Shown here: piece after piece, positions 14,498 to 22,692 of the stretch
Position numbering within the stretch: position 1 is the stretch's first letter
Layout of the letters: the number at the start of each line of letters is the position of its first letter
NCBI GenBank assembly: GCA_016235265.1
Contig: JACRLI010000005.1
Span: 1 to 41,099 of the forward strand
Source of the DNA: Candidatus Eisenbacteria bacterium
Lineage (GTDB): Bacteria; Eisenbacteria; RBG-16-71-46; JACRLI01
Direction of reading: 5' to 3'
Length of the DNA stretch: 41,099 nucleotides
Position numbers and translations under genes: made by a program
The notes under the pieces: generated by a model
Told to the model about the DNA's origin: nothing
Databases searched by the model: none
The model's input: only the letters and a program-made list of their open reading frames with translations

Positions 14498-15955
14498 ATG
14501 AATACCCGGACCATCCGTCGCTGCGCGGGTGCCGCCGCCGCGCCCGCACTTCTCGTCGCGCTCTTGTTCTGGGCGGGGCTCCCCTCCCGGGCCGGAGCCG
14601 CGCCCGTGGGCTCTTCGTTCACCTACCAGGGCAGCCTCAATGACGGCGGCTCGCCCGCCACGGGAGCCTACGACTTCCAGTTCAGCCTCTTCGACGCCGC
14701 GAGCGCGGGAACCAATCTCGCGGGCACCCTCACGCTGGACGATGTGGCAGTCACCAGCGGGGTGTTCTCGGTGGATCTTGACTTCGGTTCCGCGTCCTTC
14801 TCGGGAGAGGCGCGCTGGCTGGAGTTGCAGGTGCGGCCCGGGGCCTCGACGGGGCTCTACACCACGCTGCCGCGCCAGCAACTGCGCCCCACGCCGTTCG
14901 CGCTCGGGCTCAGCCTGCCGTGCTCACAAGTGCTGAACAGCGCGCTCATCACCTTCCGCATCGAGAACACCGGCAGCGGGGGCGGGGCCGAGTTTGTCGC
15001 CGGGGGAACCGGCCTCAACTACGGAGTGGTGGGACGCAACACGGGGACCGGGTTCAACTCTGCTGGAGTCCGGGGCATCGCAGATGCCGCCTCCGGAAAC
15101 GTCGTGGGTGTGGAGGGTCGCGCCGTGAACAGCCCCATCGGCACGGGGCTCCTGGGGGTGGGCAGCGCCACCGGCGCCTACATCACGGGCACCGGGGCCG
15201 GGTCCACGGGTGTCTACGCCTATGGCGACGGCCTGGGCCTGAGGGCGGAAAACACCGGGACGGCGACCGCGGTCTACGCGGTGGGCAAGGGGCAGACGGC
15301 CTCGAACGCCACGCTGCGCGTGCACAACACCAACGCGGTCCAGGGCATGGCCGCGTTCCTCACCAACAGCAGCGACTACGCCACGGCGCACTTCCGAAAC
15401 CAGGGAACCGGGCAGGTGCTGTGGCTCGAAAACACCGGCGGCGGGAACTTCATCAGCGCCACCAACGGTGGCGACCTGGAGTTCTGGGTGGACAACACCG
15501 GTGTGACGCACACGAAGGTGCTCGAGATCCTCGGAGGGGCGGACCTCTCGGAGCGCTTCGACATCCAGGGGGAGGACGCCCTCGAGCCCGGCACGGTCGT
15601 GAGCATCGATCCGGCGCACGAGGGCCTGCTCCTCGCGAGCACCCAGCCGTACGACCGGCGGGTGGCGGGGATCCTGAGTGGCGCCGGAGGCGTGAAGACC
15701 GGCATGCTCATGGGGCAGCGCGGCTCGGCGGCGGACGGCGCGCACGCGGTGGCGCTGACCGGCAGGGTCTACTGCCTTGCCACCACCGAGAACGGGCCCA
15801 TCACCCCGGGGGACCTGCTCACCACCTCCAGCGTCCCGGGCCACGCGATGCGTGCGGACGACCCGGCGAGATCGCATGGAGCCATCCTGGGCAAGGCGAT
15901 GGGATCGCTCGCGAGCGGCCGTGGCCTGGTCCTGGTGCTGGTGGGGCTGCAGTGA
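14498..15955 (+). CDS. Secreted fibre-like protein, 485 aa
   Basis: A signal peptide (to about residue 34) is followed by 'SSFTYQGSLNDGGSPATGAYDFQF', a module I associate with many uncultured-bacterial secreted proteins. The middle (about 150-330) is built of short Gly/Thr/Asn-rich turns such as 'YGVVGRNTGTGFNSAGVRG' and 'GVYAYGDGLGLRAENTGTA', resembling trimeric tail-fibre or beta-helical structures. The C-terminal ~150 residues (from 'EILGGADLSERFDIQGED') resemble the pre-peptidase region found in tail-spike-like proteins. It overlaps the next gene by one nucleotide (TGATG), so the metallopeptidase is translationally coupled. It is probably a surface or released structural protein. Confidence 0.75.
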   Translation: MNTRTIRRCAGAAAAPALLVALLFWAGLPSRAGAAPVGSSFTYQGSLNDGGSPATGAYDFQFSLFDAASAGTNLAGTLTLDDVAVTSGVFSVDLDFGSASFSGEARWLELQVRPGASTGLYTTLPRQQLRPTPFALGLSLPCSQVLNSALITFRIENTGSGGGAEFVAGGTGLNYGVVGRNTGTGFNSAGVRGIADAASGNVVGVEGRAVNSPIGTGLLGVGSATGAYITGTGAGSTGVYAYGDGLGLRAENTGTATAVYAVGKGQTASNATLRVHNTNAVQGMAAFLTNSSDYATAHFRNQGTGQVLWLENTGGGNFISATNGGDLEFWVDNTGVTHTKVLEILGGADLSERFDIQGEDALEPGTVVSIDPAHEGLLLASTQPYDRRVAGILSGAGGVKTGMLMGQRGSAADGAHAVALTGRVYCLATTENGPITPGDLLTTSSVPGHAMRADDPARSHGAILGKAMGSLASGRGLVLVLVGLQ

Positions 15956-17097
15956 TGGCGGCGCGCGGCGCGCGGCGGACCGCAGCGCGCTGGCTGGTTA
16001 TGGGGACGCTGGCGCTTGCCCTGCTCGGCGTGCGGGCAACTCCCGGCGGGGCCAGCGCCACCATCGACGTTCATTTCAGCGTCAAGGTGATCCGCGACCC
16101 GGCGACGGGCAACCGCCCCCCGGTGGACGACACGCTGCAGACCAACCTGCTGACCGACAACATGATCGCGTCGATGTTCTACACCGCCAACGAGGTGCTG
16201 CTCAAGCAGTACTGGCGCGGGTATCGCTTCGTGCTGGACGAGATCGTGGACGTGGGCTGGCCGTGCGTCAGCTGCCCGGGCACCAACCCCAGCATGTGGT
16301 ACGGTGCGACCTATGATTCCCCGACGATGAAAGACCTGGAGAACACCGCAATGGCCAACGCGGTGTCCTTCATATGGCGCCCCAACCAGGTGAACATCTA
16401 CATCAACATGGGCAAGGGGGACGGGGCCGCGGCGTCGTTTCCGCCCCCCGACTTGCGCTCGAACCACGTCGTGGTGGCGGGCGCGAGAATCTTCGACCCC
16501 CAGTACGCGGCCACCTTCCCCGGTGCGATCCTGGTGCACGAGATGGGGCACTACTTCAGCCTTCCGCACCCCAACGGGTCCATCGACACCTGCTGCGTGG
16601 CGTCCCTGTGCATCACCGACGGGGACCAGATTGACGACACGCTTCCCGACGGCCCCTGCTTCACCCTGAACCAGCTCTCGCTGTTCCGCTACGGGCAGGC
16701 ATTCGTGCTGGTGAACGCCGCGAAGCAGGACTCGCTGCTCAACGTCTTCTGGAACAACATGGCCTACATGCACATTCACGATGGGCAGGTGTTCGGGCAG
16801 ACGCTTCTGGACCGCATGACCGAGCTCCAGCTCGACCGGTGGGCCGACAGCGCGCGCACCATCCGCCGGCCCGTGTGCAGCGGCCGGACCTTCTTCGTGG
16901 CCACCGACGGCAACCTGTTCGGTTCCGGGACCGGCGTGAACCCGTACCTGAACGTCAGCACCGGGATCGCCGCGTGCGATCCGGCCGGCGGGGACGTGGT
17001 GATGATTCGCCCCGGCAACTACCACCAGAACCTCACCATCACCAAGAAGGTGACGCTGCGGGCGACGCGAGAAGGAGTGGTCAGAATCGCGTTCTGA
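15955..17097 (+). CDS. Secreted metzincin-type zinc metallopeptidase, 380 aa
   Basis: After a signal peptide (to about residue 34) the catalytic helix reads HEMGHYFSLPH (H195, E196, H199, H205), the HExxHxxxxxH ligand set of metzincins such as pappalysins (M43). The usual Gly at the sixth position is Ser here. A candidate Met-turn 'NNMAYMH' and the downstream 'DRMTELQLDRWADS' also fit M43 enzymes. Several Cys pairs (CVSC, CC near 212) suggest disulfides. The last ~65 residues (FFVATDGNLFGSGTGVNPYL, then IRPGNYHQNLTITKKVTL) look like the opening coils of a right-handed beta-helix that stops early. The start overlaps the preceding stop (TGATG). It may process its cluster partners or extracellular proteins. 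Confidence 0.8.
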   Translation: MAARGARRTAARWLVMGTLALALLGVRATPGGASATIDVHFSVKVIRDPATGNRPPVDDTLQTNLLTDNMIASMFYTANEVLLKQYWRGYRFVLDEIVDVGWPCVSCPGTNPSMWYGATYDSPTMKDLENTAMANAVSFIWRPNQVNIYINMGKGDGAAASFPPPDLRSNHVVVAGARIFDPQYAATFPGAILVHEMGHYFSLPHPNGSIDTCCVASLCITDGDQIDDTLPDGPCFTLNQLSLFRYGQAFVLVNAAKQDSLLNVFWNNMAYMHIHDGQVFGQTLLDRMTELQLDRWADSARTIRRPVCSGRTFFVATDGNLFGSGTGVNPYLNVSTGIAACDPAGGDVVMIRPGNYHQNLTITKKVTLRATREGVVRIAF

Positions 17098-17206
17098 ATC
17101 GCACCTTCACGCAGACGTCGGTCCCCGGGTCGCCCGCGCCAGTCCCCACGGCGAGCCGAGTGCCCCGCCCGGGGCAAGGGCCTTCACGAGATTGCTGATA
17201 TAGTGT

Positions 17207-17242
17207 GCGGCCCCGAGACCCATCCGTGGGAATCGGGGCCGC
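17207..17242. terminator. Convergent hairpin between the metallopeptidase and the Trp/Tyr-rich protein gene
   Basis: Arms GCGGCCCCGA (17207-17216) and TCGGGGCCGC (17233-17242) pair perfectly, and an inner CCCA/TGGG extends the structure. It lies 5 bp past the stop of the minus-strand gene and 110 bp past the + strand stop, so it can serve both. No T tract follows. Confidence 0.55.
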
Positions 17243-17246
17243 GATC

Positions 17247-18239
17247 CTACGGCTGCCAGGTGCGGGCGTTGCGCCTGTCGTAGTCGCTATTCTGCGCCGG
17301 CATCCCGCGCCCGCGCAGGGAACGATAGTAGCCGCGGGGGGTGTTCGTGATACGGACCGGCACACGCTCGGCCGCGACATAGCGCCACGGACCCGCATAG
17401 GACCTCGAGCCGTACCAGTTGCCTCCGAAGCTGTAGTACCAGTTCGCCCCATCCCGGTAGAGCTCCCCGGGACGGTGGTCGCGGGCGTAGGACATCCGGG
17501 ACCTGGGAATGGCATACATGCGCGGCTCCACCGCGAAGCGGATCCACGAGCCGTCGGGCTCCCGATCGGAGCCGCGGCGATTGTAGCCGCGATAAGGACC
17601 GCGGTAGGGAGGCTGGTTGTCCCGGTCGTCGTAGCCGTAGTCGGAGTCGCGGGAGTAGCTGCCGTCCGAGTTGCGGAAGTAGCCGCCCTCCGCATCGCGG
17701 CTGTAGCTTCCGTCCGGAGTGCGCGCGTAGCGCTCGGTCACGATGCGTGAGTAGCTGCCGTCCTGGTTGCGATTGTAGCCTCCGGCCGGGTCACGGCTGA
17801 AGCTGCCATCCGAATTGCGGCTGTGCCGGCCGCCCGAATCCCCATAGCGGTCGTTCTGGTAGTCGCCGCGGTTCGGGCGCGCGAAATGGTAGTACCCGTT
17901 GGGGACCTGCATCAACTCCTGCGGCACCGCGTCGACGTTGCAGCGCGCCCACGTGCCGCGGTAGCTCTCGGACCGGTACCAGTTGTCCCGGTAGAAGGTG
18001 TACCAGTTGTTGTTCACCCGGTACACGTCCGCGCTCGGCACGTCCTGGGCGTAGTAGGCACTCGTGTTCGGCACCATGACCAGGCGCGGTTCGGTGTCGA
18101 AGAGGAACTGCGCCACGCCGTTGAGGTCCAGGCGCACGCTGAAGTCTGCCGCCCGTGCGGCGCGGACGGGCACCAGCAGGATGCACGCGACAGCCAGGCC
18201 AACAGCCAGGCTGGCGCGGAGCTTCGGTGTGAATGTCAT
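17247..18239 (-). CDS. Secreted protein with two Trp/Tyr-rich domains around a DGSYSRD repeat, 330 aa
   Basis: A signal peptide (1-31) is followed by domain 1 (about 48-120: 'NNNWYTFYRDNWYRSESY', 'GTWARC', 'VPNGYYHF'). A hydrophilic middle with four 15-17-aa repeats of the form [Y/S]-x-R-N-x-D-G-S-[Y/F]-S-R-D (about 137-200) comes next, then domain 2 (about 236-306: 'GANWYYSFGGNWYGSRSY', 'GPWRYV', 'PRGYY'). The two domains are clearly paralogous. Similar 'NWYR-S-x-Y-x-G-x-W' proteins are widespread and uncharacterised; they appear periplasmic or surface-associated. A strong Shine-Dalgarno sequence AAGGAGG lies 6 nt before the ATG, and the promoter is at 18387-18414. The gene is monocistronic. 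Confidence 0.8.
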   Translation of the reverse strand: MTFTPKLRASLAVGLAVACILLVPVRAARAADFSVRLDLNGVAQFLFDTEPRLVMVPNTSAYYAQDVPSADVYRVNNNWYTFYRDNWYRSESYRGTWARCNVDAVPQELMQVPNGYYHFARPNRGDYQNDRYGDSGGRHSRNSDGSFSRDPAGGYNRNQDGSYSRIVTERYARTPDGSYSRDAEGGYFRNSDGSYSRDSDYGYDDRDNQPPYRGPYRGYNRRGSDREPDGSWIRFAVEPRMYAIPRSRMSYARDHRPGELYRDGANWYYSFGGNWYGSRSYAGPWRYVAAERVPVRITNTPRGYYRSLRGRGMPAQNSDYDRRNARTWQP

Positions 18240-18386
18240 TGGGAGCCTCCTTGAAGGGTCGATGGTGGTCCGAGGATGGTGTCTCGCAGGGCCCGTGGAT
18301 GCGCTGCCCCGAGCTTCGCCATTTCCCTCGCGTGGCGGCCCGTATCCGGTTCCTTCCTGCTCACCGGGACCTTCATCCAGAGCGCA

Positions 18387-18414
18387 TCCTTACATGCCCG
18401 TGCAAGAATGTCAA
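18387..18414 (-). promoter_or_regulatory. Sigma-70-type promoter for the Trp/Tyr-rich protein gene
   Basis: On the minus strand TTGACA (18414-18409), a 16-bp spacer and TAAGGA (18392-18387). The -35 is a perfect consensus in otherwise GC-rich DNA. It predicts a leader of roughly 140 nt before the ATG at 18239. The rest of 18240-18580 holds no gene. Confidence 0.5.
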
Positions 18415-18580
18415 GACTTTCCCGCCTGCGCGGGCCGTGGCCCGACCGACCGCCCTGCCGCCGTCCCTCCACCACTCCAGGTCACGTGATTGCCGTGCGT
18501 TGAGCGGGTCATGGCCGCCCACCCGGGCGGGAACCCGGCCCATTCGGGGAGGATGCAACCTTTCGTGCCCGGCACCCGTC

Positions 18581-18608
18581 TATACTGACCAGAATGTCAT
18601 TCTGGTCA
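18581..18608 (+). promoter_or_regulatory. Core promoter and TetR operator
   Basis: TATACT (18581-18586) is a good -10 box. Overlapping its last base is a perfect inverted repeat: TGACCAGAAT at 18586-18595 and its reverse complement at 18599-18608, separated by GTC. It ends 16 bp before the start codon of the TetR-family gene, the standard position for autorepression. No clear -35 box is seen, as is common in activator-independent but weak or TetR-controlled promoters. Confidence 0.7.
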
Positions 18609-18624
18609 CTTACCGGGGGGGCCG

Positions 18625-19257
18625 ATGTCCCGAACGCCCGACGCGACCATGCGCTCGCGGATCCTCGATGCCGCCGACCGACTCCTGGTCCGCAGCGGCT
18701 TCCGCCGCATGACGGTCGAGGATATCGCCTCGGAGGCCGGGATCGGCAAGGGCTCCGTATACCTTCACTTTGAGAGCAAGCAGGATGTCGCGCTCTCGTG
18801 CATCGACCGCATGGCCACCCGCATCCTGGGGCTCCTGAAATCGATCGCCGCGCGACCCCTGCCGGCGGCCGCGCGCCTGCGCGCCATGCTTTGCGCCCGC
18901 GTCCTGGAGCGTTTCGACTACGCGAGCCGGCACGCGCACAGCATCGACGAGAAGCTGGCGGTGATGCGACAGGCGATGCTCGAACGCCGCGCAGGACACT
19001 TCGAACGCGAATCGGCCGTGCTCGACCGGGTCGTGGAGGAGGGCCGCCGCTCCGGCGAATTCACATCCGCGCCGAGGCGCCCGGGCCGCACGCTCGTCAC
19101 CGCCACCAACGCCCTGCTCCCCTACAGCCTGAGCGCCCGCGAACTCGGGGAGCGCGCCGGCCTGGCCCGGCGCACCGAGGAAGTCGTCGGGCTCCTGCTC
19201 GCCGGCCTGGAACCGAAGTCCCGTCCCGCGAAGCCCCGCAAACGGAGGATCCCATGA
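18625..19257 (+). CDS. TetR/AcrR-family transcriptional regulator, 210 aa
   Basis: The N-terminal helix-turn-helix is typical: 'RSRILDAADRLLVRSGFRRMTVEDIASEAGIGKGSVYLHFESKQDV' character spans residues about 9-55, with the 'GSVYLHF' recognition-helix signature. The rest is a helical ligand-binding domain with a basic tail (RPAKPRKRR). The ligand is unknown. A 23-bp palindrome right upstream should be its operator, so the gene is probably autoregulated together with the peptidase that overlaps its stop codon by ATGA. This pairing implies that the regulator controls the secreted peptidase. Confidence 0.92.
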   Translation: MSRTPDATMRSRILDAADRLLVRSGFRRMTVEDIASEAGIGKGSVYLHFESKQDVALSCIDRMATRILGLLKSIAARPLPAAARLRAMLCARVLERFDYASRHAHSIDEKLAVMRQAMLERRAGHFERESAVLDRVVEEGRRSGEFTSAPRRPGRTLVTATNALLPYSLSARELGERAGLARRTEEVVGLLLAGLEPKSRPAKPRKRRIP

Positions 19258-20399
19258 ACCGACGCCTCACCCTCGCCACGTTCGCCGCACTCGCGGCGAT
19301 CTCGCTTGCCGCGCCCACACGGGCGCAGCTCTCGCCGGGCCCGCCGGACGAGCCGGACACCCCCATCGACGCCGGCACGAAGTCGGCGGTGATCGAATCC
19401 CTGGCCGTCGCGGTGAAGGACCGCTACGTGTTCGCCGAGAAGGGCGCCGAGCTGGCCCGGATCCTCAGGCGGCGCCACGCGAACCACGAATACGACCGCA
19501 TCTCCAGTTCGATGGAGTTCGCCGATTCGCTGCTGGCGCACGTGCAGGCTTACACCCATGACCTCCACATGCGCGTCCACTACCGCCACCAGCCGATCCC
19601 GCCGCCCCCGGCCGACCGGCGCGGCCCCGGCGAGGACGAGCTCCGGCGGCGGCGCGAGGGCGAGCGCATGCGGAACTTCGGGTTCGAGCGCGTCCAGCGC
19701 CTGGCGGGCAACGTGGGCTACCTGGACCTGCGCCAGTTCTCGGGCCTGTCCGATGCGCACGCCACCGCGGTGGCGGCGATGAACTTCCTGGCCAACTCCG
19801 ACGCCGTGATCATCGATGTGCGTCGCAACGGGGGCGGCGACCCGGACCTGCTGCAGACGGTCCTCACCTACTTCGTCGCGCCCGGGGAGCGACTGCACAT
19901 CAATGACTTCTATCAGCGGGAAGGCGACCGCACGGTGCAGTTCTGGAGCGCGGCACAGGTACCCGGGCCGCGCCTGAACGGCAGGCCCCTGTACGTGCTC
20001 ACCAGCGGCAACACCGGCTCCTGCGCCGAGGAATTCGCCTACGACGTGCAGACGCACAAGCTCGGCAAGCTCTACGGCGCGACCACCGCCGGCGCCGCGA
20101 ACCCCGGCGGGTTCTTCCGGCTGAGCGAGCACCTGGCGGCGTTCATCGCCACCGGGAGGGCGGTCAACCCGATCACGAAGACGAACTGGGAAGGGGTGGG
20201 CGTGAAACCGGACGTGGACGTCCCGCCGGCCGACGCGCTGCGCGAGGCGCACGTGGCGGCGCTGAATGCGCTGCTGGAATCCGCGAAGGACGACGAGCAG
20301 CAGGCCCTGCTCGGCCGCGCCCTGGAGCGCGCGAAGGCCGCGCCGAGCGAGCCCGCGGAGGACTTTGCGCGGGCCGGGCGCCGCAAGTTGGGCGGCTGA
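19254..20399 (+). CDS. S41-family peptidase, IRBP-like, 381 aa
   Basis: A signal peptide (1-24, ending TRAQ) is followed by an N-terminal helical domain like that of interphotoreceptor-retinoid-binding-protein/tricorn-core proteins. The catalytic alpha/beta domain contains 'VGYLDLRQF', 'AVIIDVRRNGGGDP' (about 184-197) and 'YVLTSGNTGSCAEEFAYDVQ' (247-266), in which Ser256 is the expected nucleophile. It ends with 'GVGVKPDVDVP'. No PDZ domain is seen, as in this subgroup. It starts at an ATG overlapping the TetR stop, with ACGGAGG 5-6 nt upstream. It is probably periplasmic or secreted. The ~60 residues at the C-terminus are helical and charged. Confidence 0.88.
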   Translation: MNRRLTLATFAALAAISLAAPTRAQLSPGPPDEPDTPIDAGTKSAVIESLAVAVKDRYVFAEKGAELARILRRRHANHEYDRISSSMEFADSLLAHVQAYTHDLHMRVHYRHQPIPPPPADRRGPGEDELRRRREGERMRNFGFERVQRLAGNVGYLDLRQFSGLSDAHATAVAAMNFLANSDAVIIDVRRNGGGDPDLLQTVLTYFVAPGERLHINDFYQREGDRTVQFWSAAQVPGPRLNGRPLYVLTSGNTGSCAEEFAYDVQTHKLGKLYGATTAGAANPGGFFRLSEHLAAFIATGRAVNPITKTNWEGVGVKPDVDVPPADALREAHVAALNALLESAKDDEQQALLGRALERAKAAPSEPAEDFARAGRRKLGG

Positions 20400-20595
20400 A
20401 GCGACACCGCAGGGACTCCGGCCCGATCGTCATTGGGGCTTGTCCGGCACGGTGAATGTGATCTAGTTTCAACCCCACGCATGGTCGCGCGCGAGCGTCG
20501 CCGGGGGCCCTGCGCCATGGGCGCGGGGCTCCCGGCGCCTTGTCGGCCCGGCTTGCTCGTTTCGCAGGATGTACCACGCAGGGAGGACCGTCGCC

Positions 20596-21366
20596 GTGGG
20601 GCGCTTCGAGGACAAGGTCGCGCTGGTGACCGGTGGGACCAGCGGCATCGGACGGGCCACCGCCCTCGCCTTCGCCCGGGAGGGCGCGCACGTGGCCATC
20701 GCCGGACGGCGGACGGATAGATTGGCGGAGGTGTCGAAGGCTGCCCGCGCCCTCGGGGTGCGGGCCCTGGAACTCCCCGGCGATGTCCGAGAGCCCGCCG
20801 CCCTGGCGGACTGGGAGGGCCGGATCCGTTCGGAATTCGGCCGGGTGGACTGCCTGGTCCAGGCGGCCGGGGTGCTCGGCGCGGGCACCGCGGACGACAC
20901 CACCGTGGAGGAGTGGGACCGCCAGATGGACACCAATGTCCGCGCGGTCTTCCTCGCCACGAAGGTCCTCACACCCCTGCTCCGCCTGGGCCGCGATCCT
21001 GCCATGGTCTGCGTGTCCTCGATCACCGCGTACCGCCCCTACACCAACCGGGCGGCCTACTGCGCCAGCAAGGCGGCGGTGGACATGTTCACCCGCTGCG
21101 CCGCCCTGGACCTGGCCGTGCACGGGATCCGGGTGAACACGGTGAACCCGGGGCTGGTGCGGACCGAGATCCACACCGTGACCGGTGTGGTGAAGAACTA
21201 CGCCGAGTACATCGAGAAGGCCGGTGCCTCGCACCCGCTCGGGCGCGTGGGGGAACCGGAGGACGTGGCTGCCGCGATCCTTTTTCTGTGCTCAACGGAG
21301 GCGAGTTGGATCACCGGGGCCCAGTTGGCGGTGGACGGCGGACGCGGGCTGGTGCCGACGTCGTGA
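20596..21366 (+). CDS. Short-chain dehydrogenase/reductase (SDR), 256 aa
   Basis: This is a classical SDR. It has the cofactor loop TGGTSGIG (residues 12-19), a basic 'AGRRTDRL' after beta-2 that favours NADP(H), and the catalytic triad S142, Y155, K159 (YCASK). The 'NTVNPGLVRTEIH' loop and a C-terminal 'ITGAQLAVDGGRG' complete it. The length is normal. The GTG at 20596 is chosen because GGGAGG lies 9 nt upstream; an ATG at 20569 would add 9 residues. The substrate cannot be read from sequence, and the flanking genes (S41 peptidase, SGNH hydrolase) do not define a pathway. Confidence 0.92.
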   Translation: MGRFEDKVALVTGGTSGIGRATALAFAREGAHVAIAGRRTDRLAEVSKAARALGVRALELPGDVREPAALADWEGRIRSEFGRVDCLVQAAGVLGAGTADDTTVEEWDRQMDTNVRAVFLATKVLTPLLRLGRDPAMVCVSSITAYRPYTNRAAYCASKAAVDMFTRCAALDLAVHGIRVNTVNPGLVRTEIHTVTGVVKNYAEYIEKAGASHPLGRVGEPEDVAAAILFLCSTEASWITGAQLAVDGGRGLVPTS

Positions 21367-21459
21367 CGCAGAGCTGCGAACGGCTGCCGATGTCGTGGGG
21401 TGGCGGAGCAGACCGGTGCCGATGTCGGGATGCAGGGCCGGGGGCCTCTCCCCGGACTC

Positions 21460-22503
21460 CTATTGCGGGTGCGCGAAGTACCGCCTGGGCTCCGCCAGCA
21501 GTTCCCCGGCGATGGCTTCGGCAGCCAGCCTGTGGCCGCGCACGCTCAGGTGCACCTTGTCCACGGCCCTGGAGCCCACCAGCCGGTCGATGAACAGGTG
21601 CTCGCGCCAGCGTGGCCGGAAGCCCGGGTACAGGTCGAGCACGCCGATTCCGCGGGCCCTCAGGAACCGCAACAGGTCGTCCTGCGCGGCACGCTCCCCC
21701 GCTCGAAGCTGCGATTCCATGGGAAAGACCACCACCAGCAGGCGCGCACCCATCCGCGTCGCGGCATCCTGGATCCTGGCCAGCGCCTGCTTCGACTCCT
21801 GCGCACCGTCCCTCCGGTGCACGTAGTGCGTGTAATGCAGCCACGCGGGAAACGCCTCCGGGTACGTCGACTGGAGGTCCTTGAGGGTCTGCTTCAGGAA
21901 GAAGAGCGCCCGGCTCCGCGCGAGGAGCCCCGGGAGCGAGAGACCCTGCGAACCCGGCTGATTGAACGCGGTGCGCAGGACCAGCCTGCCTGACTCGAGC
22001 ATCGGGGCCTCCCCCGCGTCGTTCATGCAGTACCCGAGGATCACCAGGTCCGGCCGGGTGCGCGGTCCCAGGGCCTTCACCATCGCCTCTTCCTGGATCG
22101 TATTGTACCCGGGCACACCGGCGTTCAGCACGGCCACCGGACCCAGCGCCGGGTCCGCCGAGAGCTGTCGCTCGAGGAATGCCCCGAAGGTGCTGTCGTA
22201 GGGCACCGCCCCGGCGAAGACCACGGAGTCGCCGATGAGCAGGATCCGGTGCCGGGGAGGGGCAGGGTCCCGGGGCCGCCAGCGGATTCCCAGCGAGTCG
22301 GTGCGCACGTTCCGCTCGCGGAAGTTCGCCGCCAGGCGGTAGTCCATTCCCGGAACGGCGGAGGGCTCGAGCAGCCCGTGGGTGTCGGCACCAGGAATGA
22401 TGGCCTGTCCCAGGACCACACGCAGGCAGATCTCAAGCCCCAGGAGTCCGGCGGCAATCGTGATCAGCAGGGCCGCGCCTGCGCGGAGGATCTTGCGCCT
22501 CAT
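21460..22503 (-). CDS. Membrane-anchored SGNH/GDSL-type hydrolase, 347 aa
   Basis: An N-terminal membrane helix or uncleaved signal (about 7-30) precedes an SGNH hydrolase fold: block I IGDSVVFAG (nucleophile S93), block II 'NAGVPGYNT', block III 'YCMNDAGE' (N161), and block V DKVHLSVRGH (D315, H318). All four catalytic blocks are present, so an active esterase or acyltransferase-like enzyme is likely. AAGGA lies 5 nt before the ATG at 22503. Its position beside the exopolysaccharide locus suggests O-deacylation or acylation of a surface glycan, which is inference from neighbourhood. Confidence 0.85.
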   Translation of the reverse strand: MRRKILRAGAALLITIAAGLLGLEICLRVVLGQAIIPGADTHGLLEPSAVPGMDYRLAANFRERNVRTDSLGIRWRPRDPAPPRHRILLIGDSVVFAGAVPYDSTFGAFLERQLSADPALGPVAVLNAGVPGYNTIQEEAMVKALGPRTRPDLVILGYCMNDAGEAPMLESGRLVLRTAFNQPGSQGLSLPGLLARSRALFFLKQTLKDLQSTYPEAFPAWLHYTHYVHRRDGAQESKQALARIQDAATRMGARLLVVVFPMESQLRAGERAAQDDLLRFLRARGIGVLDLYPGFRPRWREHLFIDRLVGSRAVDKVHLSVRGHRLAAEAIAGELLAEPRRYFAHPQ

Positions 22504-22692
22504 GGGTCCTTCCTGGTGTTCCTGCCGCAACGAGGCGGCCCCGCGAGGGAAACCGTTCGCGCGCTGCCTCCGCGCTCCCGGCTCCACGGTGATGCCCGCC
22601 GGCGCACAATCCGGCGGGGTGCGCTAGAATCGGGCCATCCCGGCCGGGCCCGAGCCCGGACCGCCCGATTCGTCAAGTTGACCGGAGGAACC

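Noticed and set aside
22602..22630. Promoter for the GT2 gene with -10 TAGAAT at 22625-22630
   Set aside because: The -10 is plausible, but no -35 resembling consensus is found at any acceptable spacing.
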